Of a stretch of DNA of 64,000 nucleotides, positions 39,101 through 51,100 are shown one piece after another. A program made the translations under genes and the position numbers. Within the stretch, counting starts at the first letter, position 1. Each line of letters starts with the position of its first letter. A model generated the notes under the pieces. It was not told the DNA's origin, searched no databases, and saw only the letters and a program-made list of their open reading frames with translations. The stretch spans positions 221,753,501 to 221,817,500 of the forward strand of contig NC_134137.1 of assembly GCF_033958435.1 (NCBI RefSeq), read 5' to 3'. The DNA is from Carettochelys insculpta (lineage: Eukaryota; Chordata; Testudines; Carettochelyidae).

Positions 39101-42100
39101 ACAGAGTGATACAAGATAGAAATAGGCATTTCAAATGAGGTTATTGTTTTAAAGGCCTGAAACTGAAAAAGAAGTTGCTTCGGACTATGCAGTCATATTC
39201 TCCTTTGGCTTCAGAATAAATCTGAATTTTTAAAAGGCCAAAATTAATGGGGTGGCCCTAAAAGAAGGTTTTACAATGGAAGGTGAAGGATAAAACTTCA
39301 ACAATGGAAAATCTGCTAAATCTACAAAATTGGCAATGGAATGTTGTTGTATGTACTTCGTGGCTATAGGTTGAACATCTCTAGTCTGGCACTCTCTGGA
39401 CCTGATCAGTGCTGAATGAGAGAATTTCCCAGACCACAGGAGGTCAGTATTATCTAGCACATTACCAACACTTCCACTGCTTACTGGGCTCTTAGAAGAC
39501 ATGTAGAGGTAAATTAAAGCTAAATAACTGCACGGACGTCTGAAAGCCAGGACTGGTGGTGGGAAACAAACTTTATGGGACGAAGGGAAACTTAGCCACA
39601 CTCACGATAAATGGTCATCCAGCTAACTAAAATCGTAATGGATTATGGATGTTGCCAAAAAAGAGAGTGCTGGATTAGAGAGGTTCAGCCTGTATTAAGT
39701 GATATACAGCTTCCTTGCTGGTGAAGGTGTAACATCACAGTCTGTGTGACTTGTAAATATTACTGTAATACAACAATAATAATGACTAATAATGAAAGTG
39801 GCAGTGAATCTGTGTACTGCCCCCATCCCAATGCTGGGTCCAAAGGCAAAATAAGGCTTAAAATCTGCAGTGGGAACCTGAAAGAAATCAGCAGTGAAAA
39901 TCCTAAAAAGTGACGGATAAGGGATGAGGGTGTTTGTTCAGACTAGCAGATGCAAGGTACAGAACAGTAACAAATAGTGTGTAGAATGTAATAGGTAACT
40001 TGCTCTTTATCAGTGTGGTATCCTTGCATGCCCCAGGGGGACAGCAGCCTGTTGCACTAACTGAGAAAGTATCATTGTCCTGGGCGTACCCTTGTTGTTC
40101 AAACCCTGTGTGAAACAACATCCTCTCTTTGCAGCTTGGAAAGGCACGCTGGGGAAAACCCATTCTTTGCATACAAGAGGACTCATTGAATTAGCAGGAG
40201 CCATAACCTGTAGCACAGGTCGCAATGCTTTGGCATATCTAGGTTACGGATGCTACTGTGGTCTGGGAGGAAGAGGCTGGCCTAAAGATGAAGTAGACTG
40301 GTAAGACGAACACCTTTTATATGCCTAACTATAGAGCTGGTATTTCTACTAAATTCTTCCCTCAGTTACATTCATGTGACCAGTGTTCCCGCTAATTTTT
40401 TCCATCCATGGGCAGAGTAAATTTTATGTGCCCCAAAGCATGTGCAGATGTGTACCATCAATAGAAACACACGCTGCCAGCTGTGGGCAGCTGTGGGCAC
40501 TCTGGTAATCAGCTGGGTGGCTGCCCAGCAAAGGCTCCAGGCAGTAGTGAAAACACTGCTTTTCTTTTCCTATGGGAGAAGCCCATATTGGTTCAGGAGT
40601 GACTCAAATGCCTTACCTACACCACATCTCAGTTTACATGAAACCAGCTGATCACGCTGATGGAAGAAAGCATTGTGATGGGCTGATAGTCTTTGGCTGC
40701 CGTATCTGAGAAGATGTTGAGCTCTTTATTTTCAAAGGAGGAGGCAATGATCCTTCTCCAATGCAATAATTTTAGTACTCTTAACCCACAGCAACTGACA
40801 TGTATTTAATTAGTTTGTCTGATAGGCTTTGATCTGCCTGCATGACTGTGAACTCTGCTCCTTTTTCTGTTGAAAACTTTCACCCACAGTGCAATCCTCT
40901 CTGCACCTTCAGGTTAGTCATACAGTTCCACCTGCTTATCTATGACCAATCAGGGTGGCCAAAACACTTATCGTTTACTTTCTTCAGGAAAAAAAATTAG
41001 GTGATACTAGCCCGTTTAATAATGTCTCACTTGCCCTTGAAACTTTTCTATAAAGCCCAGACACATGGAAATCAGTGAACATTGTGACATTGACTTCACT
41101 GGGGTCTGAATTGTACCCTAGGTGGCTCAAACCAAGGACCAAACAAGTGGAGGCACCCAAAACTAGTAGCCATTTCTGAAAATGTAACTGTAACTCGTTA
41201 ACTACAAATACTAATGTCCCTTGGTTGCTTTGCCTGCTTACAGAAAATTATTTTGTAGGCAGCCAGAAATTCTGGGTCAGATCCTGAGCTGGTATAAAGA
41301 AAATTGCCTCCATTGGAGCTGGCCCTACACATTTTCCTTCTCGTATATGTTGGAAGAATCTCCTGGGTTCCTTTTGCTGATGACACTATTGTAAAAATCA
41401 GCAAGTCATGCCATGTTAGTGAAGATGAACACGGTGCTGGTAGTATTTCCCACAGTAAGTATAACGAATACCACCAGTATGCTGGTAAATTCAACTTGCT
41501 TGAGTAATAAATGTTTAAAACGCGTCACCATTTAAACATTTCAATTTTTTGCTTTTTACGCTATTACAAAAGATGTGATTTCCTTTTCCTTAAGTTATCT
41601 TCATCTAGTTAGCTAAATATTAAAGTAGCTGTAGACATTTTTTATTCTACAAAAAGACATCTTTTCAGGTTATTCATTTGAAATGTTGATGTCAAATAAT
41701 GTCTTGGACGTGGGGTTCTGGTAATTTCATTTTCCACCTCCTTCCGTCCTCTTGGTTCTTACAGTTAAATGAACAAATAGTGCTCATCTCAGCTACGTCT
41801 ACACGTGAAGCCTACATCGAAGTAGCTTATTTCGATGTAGCGACATCGAATAACGTCTACACGTCCTCCAGGGCTGGCAACGTCGACGTTCAACATCGAC
41901 GTTGCGCAGCACCACATCGAAATAGGCGCTGCGAGGGAACATCTACACGCCAAAGTAGCACACATCGAAATAAGGGTGCCGGGAACAGCTGCAGACAGGG
42001 TCACAGGGCGGACTCAACAGCAAGCCGCTCCCTTAAAGGGCCCCTCCCAGACACACTTGCACTAAACAACACAAGCTCCACAGAGCCGACAACTGGTTGC

Positions 42101-45100
42101 AGACCCTGTGCATGCAGCATGGATCCCCAGCTGCAGCAGCAGCAGCCAGAAGCCCTGGGCTAAGGGCTGCTGCACACGGTGACCATAGAGCCCCACAGGG
42201 GCTGGAGAGAGAGCGTCTCTCAACCCCTCAGCTGATGGCCGCCATGGCAGACCCCGCTATTTCGATGTTGCGGGACGCGGATCGTCTACACGTGCCCTAT
42301 TTCAATGTTCAACTTCAAAGCAGGGCACTATTCCCATCCCCTCATGGGGTTAGCGGCTTTGACGTATCACCACCTAACGTCGATGTTAACATCGAAATAG
42401 AGCCCAACACGTGTAGCCGTGACAGGCGCTATTTCGAAGTTAGTGCCGCTACTTCGAAGTAGCATGCACGTGTAGACACGGCTATGTCCCTAAAGGTCAA
42501 AAGACTCCCCCTGTCGCACTCTGCTGGATAGTTTACAAACTTCCTAGCACTTCACGTAATCATGGTTTAAGCTCAGTGAGCATACAGGACTCTGAGGGAA
42601 GTACTAATTGAAAGCAATGGAGGTTGGGAGTTTAAACCCCTCTGAAGGTCCAAGCCTATGGAAATGAGCCAGCTGGCCTTCCACAGGCGCAAGGAGAGAC
42701 ATTTTCCATTCTCAGAGCATTAAAGAAAAAGGAAAGAACAGACAGTGGTGACTATTCCGCTAAAACTGCAAGCAGGCCAGTGACATTCGCTCACTGCACT
42801 GCTCTACTAACATCTGACTGTCCTTGGCAGGAGTTAGCCAGTCAGAGCTGCTTATAGCCTTCAGTGCAGATTTCTTAGTGCATACTTCATGGCTGTGTCT
42901 ACACTAGGGCGTTTTGTTGCTAGAAGGGGGCTTCTGTTGCCATAACTCTGGGAGTGTCTGCACATGTAAAGCATACTGTTGACAGAATCTCGACAGACCT
43001 CTGCATTTGTCTTGACAATGTTATCCTTTGAAAATTTGAGGAATAACATGCTTGTAGACAGAGTTCTGTCAACAGAAGTGCAGTGTAGATACTTCTGTTG
43101 ACAGAGAGGGCTTCTGGCTCACTGGGCAGCCCTGTTTGCAGAGCTTCCTGTTAGCCATTCTGTGGACAGAGGGCAGGGCAGTCTGGCTGCTCTCTGTCAA
43201 CAGAGTGGATTGCTCTGATGATCTGTCTTTGGCTGTGTTTACCCTTGCATTCCTCTTTTGAAAGAGATATGCAAATGAGGGAAATTGAAAACGCAAATGA
43301 GGCTTCATTTGCATATCTGGCACCTCATTTGCATATATGTATTTCAAAATAGCTTCTTTGGGAAGAAGAAAACCAGTGTAGACACTGCTCTTTCGAAAGT
43401 AAACCCCATCTTTGAAAGAATCCTTCTTCCCTTTTTTTTATGGGAAGAAGGATTCTTTCAAAGATGAGGTTTACTTTCAAAAGAGCAGTGTCTACACTGG
43501 TTTTCATCTTTCAAAAAAAGCTATTTCAAAATAAGAATATGCAAATGAGGTGCCAGATATGCAAATGTGCACCTCATTCACATTTTCAGTTTTCCTTATT
43601 TGCATGCCTGTTTCGAAAGAGGAATGCAAGCATAGACATAGCCTTTGTGTGTAGATACCATCTGTTGACAGAGTTTCTGTCGACAGGTGCTTCTAGTGTA
43701 GACATAGCCTATGAGTAAGCATGTTTCCCAGCTAGTCCACATTTGTTGTCATCTTTCATCTTCTTGCCAAGAGCTCAGACCACAGCACTGATTGCATTTG
43801 ATATCATGAAACAGTAACAGGTGGAAAGGAAGGACATTTCTTGACAGTAGCTAAGAAGTTGTTGTGGAAAAGCTTGCAGTACTTATCTGCTTCTCTCCAA
43901 GGTACTACTCTGGGGACATCTTGAGGTGAAGGAAGAAACTCTGGGCCTGAGTCTCTTCTCATTTTGCACTGGAATAGAGCAGGAGGACATTACTCCCTGG
44001 AAGACAATAGAGTTCTATAAGTGTAAAATCGCTGTCTCCAAAAGCAGAATCAGGTCCAAAATGTTGGAGCCCTCCTGCAGTCATGCAGCACTTCAATTTT
44101 ACAAAGCCAGTTCAGGAGCAGCAACTCCCCACAACTAGCGGATTTCTGTTCTTTTTTCTTTGCTGTCTCTTGTGGTTTCTCCAGTTCAACCCACTCTTGC
44201 CTTTCCTGTGCTCTGCTCTGGCCTGTCCTTCTGTGCTGCTGTTCTAGCTCCTTCCTTTCCTCTGGTCCTCACTGTTACACCTTTTCTTTTGTCCTCTGGC
44301 TCCCTCTCATCCTCTGCCTTCTTCTCTCCTGTCACTCAGGTCAGGCTCTACAGGGATGCTCCTCCAACCTCTCTGCTCCTGAATCACCTCTCTCCACCTT
44401 CACCTCCGCCCACATGGCCAGCATCTCCCACCCATCTCCTAGCTGCTGCTAACACTTCCCTCCCTATGATCTTGGCCTCTGAACTTTCAGAAAGAGAACC
44501 AGGAGCAAGGTGATCTGCAAGTTGGGAGTAACTGACCAGTGACTCATCATCACTGCTATAAATCCTCTGTGTGTTGCATCCTGGGCATTAGTCCCTAGCA
44601 AGTGCTGCAGTATTCATAGGGAAAATGGGACCCCAGTCTGAATGCTCTGGTGGGCTTCTAATGTAAGAGGTGACATGTCCCATTCTGATGTCCTTTAAGA
44701 GTTGGGTTGTTGCTTTTAAATTATATATCTAGCATTCTGAATGCAGCAAACAAACTTGTGGTATCACTGTTGATTGCATCAGTGCAAGCTCAGAACACAA
44801 TGGCTACGTCTACACTAGCACACTACGTCGAAGTAGCCTATTTCGATGTAAGAACATCGAAATAGGCTACTTCAACGCGTATCGTCTACACATCCTCCAG
44901 CAGTGGTGCCGTCGATGTTCAGTGTTGAAGTAGCGACGCAGAACGTCGAAAGGAACCGCCCCAGAAGGAAAAGCAGAGCATCCACACATACAAGCACTCC
45001 CCGTCAAAATAAGGGGCCAGCAAAGCTCAAGCCGCTCCCTTAAAGGGCCCCTCTCAGACACACTTGCTAGCAGAGCATGAGATCCACAGAGCCAACAACT

Positions 45101-48100
45101 GGTTGCAGACCCCGTGCATGCAGCATGGACCCCCAGCTGCAGCAGCAGCAGCCAGAAGCCCTGGGCTAAGGGCTGCTGCACGTGGCGACCATAGAGCCCC
45201 ACAGGGGCTGGACAGAGCATCTCTCAACCCCTCAGCTGATGGCCGCCATGGAGAACCCCGGTATTTCAATGTAGAGGGACGTGGATCATCTACACACGCC
45301 CTACTTGGATGTTGAACGTGGAAGTAGGGTGCTATTCCCATCTTCGGATAGGAATAGCGATTTCGATGTCTTGCCGCCTAACGTCGATTTCAACATTGAA
45401 ATAGCTCACGGCACATGTAGGTGTGACACGTACTGTTTCAACGTTGTGACAGCTACTTCGAAGTAGCCAGCTAGTGTAGACACACCCAATGAGGTGCTTA
45501 TCTGCCAGACAAACCTATGGGATGCAATTGCTTGCTTTACTAAACAGGGAGTGCAGATGGAGCAAGCATACGCTACGTCTACAAGTGCACGCTACATCGA
45601 AATAGTTTATTTCGATGTAGCGACATTGAAATAGTCTATTTCGATGAATAACGTCTACACCTCCTCCAGGGCTGGCAACGTCGACGTTCAACTTCGATGT
45701 TGGGCAGCACCACATCGAAATAGGCGCTGCGAGGGAACGGCTACACGCCAAAGTAGCACACATCGAAATAAGGGTGCCAGGAACAGCTGCAGACAGGGTC
45801 ACAGGGAGGACTCAACAGCAAGCCGCTCCCTTAAAGGGCCCCTCCCAGACACACTTGCACTAAACAACACAAGCTCCACAGAGCCGACAACTGGTTGCAG
45901 ACCCTGTGCATGCAGCATGGATCCCCAGCTGCAGCAGCAGCAGCCAGAAGCCCTGGGCTAAGGGCTGCTGCACACGATGACCATAGAGCCCCGCAGGGGC
46001 TGGAGAGAGAGCGTCTCTCAACCCCTCAGCTGATGGCCGCCATGGCGGACCCCACTATTTTGATGTTGCGGGACGCGGATTATCTACACGTGCCCTACTT
46101 CGACGTTCAACTTTGAAGTAGGGCACTATTCCCACCCCCTCATGGGGTTAGCAACTTCGACGTCTCGCCGCCTAACGTCGATTTCAACTTCGAAATAGCA
46201 CCCAACACGTGTAGCCGTGACGGCCGCTATTTCGAAGTTGGCGCCCCTACTTCGAAGTAGCGTGCACGTGTAGACGCAGCCATACTGAGCTAAATACAGC
46301 CTTAGTATAGTCACAAAAAAAAAAATGAGGGCTGACCCAGTAGACCTGATTCTGTTCTTGCTTTCACAAGATTTACCCTAGTCTAGCTCCACTGAGTTCA
46401 CTAAAGTTACTGCAGAGTTATGCCTGTGTGGGATCACAATCAGATGTGTTAGCTTTGCTTCTAATCACCTAGGACTACTACTTAACCCTCATACTCTGCA
46501 TGGAGCATAGGTCACCTACAAGTCTCCTCCACTTCACTGTGTCTTGGGACAAAACTTCTAGGTGGTTCCAGGAGTACCCCAGTTGTTGTCCTTCAGTCTC
46601 AGTAGACCTTCTCCACATTGTCCCAGGTCTTCCTCTTCTTGTGTTTTCCTTGTGGGTTCCATGTGAGACCTTGACAGACTATGTTTGATGATGGTTTTCT
46701 GAGAGTGTGGCCTACCCATCCCCACTTTCTTTTCATGATTTCAATGTCAATTGGTTCTTATCCTGCTCTGTTCCAAAGCTCCTCATTGGTCACAAAGTCT
46801 TGCCGTTTAATATGTCGGATGTACCTAAGGCATCTCTTTATGAGTGTCTATAGCCTGTGATCTGAAGACTTTTTAGTATGTCAGGTCTTGCATCCATACA
46901 AGAGCACGCTCTTCGCATTTGTGTTGAAGAGCCACAATTTTGTCTTCACAAGTATTATTTGTGAACTCCATAAGGGCCGGACAGTCTTGAATGCAGCTGT
47001 TGCTTTCCCTATCTTGGCACTGATATCCTTGTCTGTTCCTCCATCGATGCCCATAATACTCCCCAAGTAGGTAAACTGCTCCACGTCTTCCATGTTCTCC
47101 CCTCCCAATGTGATGGTTGTGGTGTTGGACTAGTTGATCCTCATTGTCTTGGCCTTTCCCTTGTTAATGCTCAATCCAGTCATAGAGGCAGGTTTGTCTA
47201 GTGTTGTGACCTTTTCTTTCATGTTTTCATGTTGGAGTGAAAGGAGGGTGACATCATCAGCAAAATCAATGTCCTCTAGCTGTTTGAAAAGCACTCGGGA
47301 ACATAGGTGTAATATGTGCCTAGAGCTAGAGGGGTCTTTGCCATCATTTCAGGCTGCTCAGCTCAGCACCATGGCCAGGAAGGGCACAGGATGGGATGTT
47401 GTAGAGGAAGGGCCCCACCTGTGCAGGGACAGGTGCATCATGGGACACAATGAGCACTTTTGAGTTCTGCAGGGGTTGAAAGCCAAGAAACCAGAGTGGG
47501 GAGCCAGGCCCAGGCCCACCCAATATGAGGCACAACTGTAGGGTGATGCAGAATGGGCTGGCTCTCTAACCCACTCCACAGTCCTTCCCTCTAGGCTGGG
47601 ATAGGCTACAACAGTGGTTCCCAACTTTTCAGAAACACGGCACACTTCGAAGAGACCATTCCATGGCACACCTACTTTTTTCTGCTGAATCAATTGCTCA
47701 TAAACATCATATTTTCTTACATGTACTATGGCTACGGTCTTACTAGAGAGCTTTGTAACATTACAGGGCATGCAACAAGCTAAACAAGGATCAAATGGGC
47801 TGTTGAGTAATCGAGTAACCGCTGAAATGTTCGATTACTCACGAGTGGGGGAGGAGATGGGTCCAGAGATCAAGTTCCCTTCCTGCGAGCCCACTGGAGC
47901 TGGGAAGTGGAATTTAAACTGCATCCCAGCACCAACAGGCTCCTGCTCTCCCTTCCTCCCTGCTTGCCACAGCAGGAATGGGGGAGTGGGCTCCCTGCCA
48001 GCCCACTGAGGTCTGGAAACAGAATTTCAGCTGCCTCCCAATGCAAACCAGCTCCTGCAGGGTCAGCATTTCTCCTGGCCCTGACTGTACAGGAGTTTCT

Positions 48101-51100
48101 TCTATACAAAATATGACTGTTTGTTTCTTTGTTAAATACAGAACTAGTTTTAAGGACCAAATAATCAAACGGAGATTTTTTTTTCTATCTAGGTGTAAGA
48201 TAAGGACATGCATAATTTCTGTGAATATTTACTATATCTCACTCGTAATTCTGGGCAGAAGTTGAGCTTCTCTTCCCATAGCTCTGAGTCTGGATCACAA
48301 CAATTCGGAAATCCATCAAAGAAGCCATATGAGCTGCAGAAAGGATAGATTCGATGCTGCCTAGTTTAGAAGTTCTTATGCCACACCGGTCACTGCAGCA
48401 TCTGAATGCCTTCCAGTAGTGCCTGATGGAAAATGTGACTAACATCTACCACATGTTGTTGTTCCAGTGTCCTCTTGCTAGACAGAAAGTTGTGCACTGG
48501 GGGGGGCGGTGTTTTGATTTGCTTTAAAAATAAACAAAAGAGAGAGAGAGAGAGAGAGATGTTGCTCTCTCTTTATGTTACAGATGGCCGAGTGAAAGAA
48601 ATGTACCTTGCACTTATGGCAGAAGGTGGTGAAGTTTGTGATGGCCCTTAGTTCTTGGGTGAGTTCATTCTGCAGTCTCAGACTAGCCCCTGAGAAAGTT
48701 TTGTCTCTCACACAGACACACTTTATTCTTACTACACAAGTTCCATTGTGCCAGAGGAGCAAAGCTATAAATCATGGTCTTCATCTCAGAGCTATAAATG
48801 ACCTTTTAGAGGCCTTGGGCACAGGCTATTGAAGGCCTTGAAGATAAGACTTGAGTTTGAACTTGATTCCATGTTTTACAAGAATCCAGCATACATAAAA
48901 ATGACCACACTGGATCAGACCAAAGGCCCGTCTACCTCAGTATTCTGTCTTCTGACAGAGGCCAATGCCTGATGCTTCAGAGGGAGTGAATAGAACAGAT
49001 AGTCGTTGAGCGATCCCTCTCCTGGCATCCATTTCCAGCTCTGTACAGAGTGGAGGATAGATCTGATGTGTTTGTAACCCAAGTTGCTGAATCAATGCAC
49101 TGGAGCATTCTGTATTAGCTGTAGTTTTATGAATGCTGAAGGCTTCAAGCCCAAGTGTATTCCATTGCTGGAATCCAGCCATGAAGTCACAAAGGCTTGA
49201 GGAAGTAGAAAATGTCTATTAAACTTGAAATGAATGGGACAAGAGGGTCAGAAGTGGTTGCACTCTTAACTAGAGAGATTCATCATGGCAATATCTTCTA
49301 ATTTTTTTTTACCATTTTGTTGGGAGGGGAACAACATCCCAGAGATAAAGCCAGCATTAATGGACTCCTCTAGAAGCTGAAATCTGTCCTCTGGATGACT
49401 CCCCATTCGGTTACAAAGGAAGAAGATAACTCTAGAGGGGGAAGGGAAAAAGGAGACTTGAACCTCTGTCAGATCCCTTACCTGACTGAGTAGATAAATA
49501 ACACATAATGCACACATTTTTTAAGAAATTGCTCTTCTGAAACATCTGGATCTAAACGTAATTACATGGCAGAATGAAAAATGCTAGATACCCTTGAAAA
49601 GGCAAATTGGGATCTACACTGTCACTTGGCAGCTACTTACAGTTGAGTTCTCAAAATCTTGATCTAGTTATGCATTCTGCAAAGTATTTGACAAAACAAG
49701 ATGAGGTAATACATTCCCCTTTTCGGAGAGGTGGGAAGGTAATTTTCCTTATTAGCAAAGGCTAGCTCTGAGTAACCTTGCATAATTTATTCTGACATGC
49801 TGTATATTTGCTGCGTGTTTGTAAGGATGTGCCAGGTTTTGATATCGCTTTTGGTGCATTAACGTGCCTCTTCCACTCATGGAAGAGGTCATATTTCACC
49901 TTGTAGTATTCTGGCCCTGGCTGATGCTCTGTTTGGCCATTGGAGTAAGTTAAGAATATAACAGCCACACTGGATCCGACCAAAGGTCTGTCTAGCTCAG
50001 TATTCTGTCTTCTGCAAGTGACCAATGCCAGGTGCCCCTGAAGGAGAGAACAGAACAGGCAATTATCAAGTGATCTACCACCTGCAACCCATTCCCAGCT
50101 TCTGGCAAACAGAGGAGAGGAACACCACCCTTGCTCATCCTGGCTAATAGCCATGGATGGACCTACCCTCCATGAATTTATCTAGCTATCTTTTGAACCC
50201 TGTTATTGGGTCAGCCTTCACAACATTCTCTGGCAAGGAGTTCCACAGTTTGACTGCCTGCTGTGTGAAGAAATATTTGTTTTGTTGCTTTTAAACCTGC
50301 TGCCGATTCATTTCATTTGGTGCCCCTTGGTTCTTCAGTTCCTGAGTTAGAGCAGCTCTTGGGCTGATAATACTTGGGACATAATCTAATCTTTGGCTAC
50401 TTCCTGCTCAGGCACGCCCTCTAAACCAGGAGTGCAAGGGAATCTGGATGAGCCATTGTACGAGTTCTGCACTGGCTGGAATATCCATTCATCCTGCTCT
50501 ACGGTGCCATTCCAACAGCTCATACAGTGCAGATGTTCTCCATGGTGGTATCTGCTCTCCTTGAGCAAAAACAAATCAGGCTCATGTCCTCCCTAAATCT
50601 TTGCCTGGGCTAAACAGTCATAGGAGGATGTGTCAGTGAGACAAGTTCATAAGCACCTTTAAGTAACTGTGGCTACGTCTACACGTGAAGCCTACATCGA
50701 AGTAGCTTATTTCGATGTAGCGACATCAAAATAGGCTATTTCGATGAATAACGTCTACAAGTCCTCCAGGGCTGGCAACGTCGACGTTCAACATTGACGT
50801 TCCGCAGCACCACATCGAAATAGGCGCTGCAAGGGAACGTCTACACGCCAAAGTAGCACACATCGAAATAAGGGTGCCAGGCACAGCTGCAGACAGGGTT
50901 ACAGGGCGGACTCAACAGCAAGCCGCTCCCTTAAAGGGCCCCTCCCAGACACACTTGCACTAAACAGCACAAGATCCACAGAGCCGACAACTGGTTGCAG
51001 ACCCTGTGCAAGCAGCATGGATCCCCAGCTGCAGCAGCAGCAGCCAGAAGCCCTGGGCTAAGGGCTGCTGCACACGGTGACCATAGAGCCCCGCAGGGGC

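Larger units (their letters stand above)
36148..40134 (+). other. Phospholipase intron 1
   Basis: Runs from GTGAGT at 36148 to TTTGCAG at 40134. It contains Tigger-like copies near 38.0-38.3 kb and at 39367-39692, and a GC-rich dispersed-repeat-like block around 38405-38775. No exon is seen. Confidence 0.5.
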
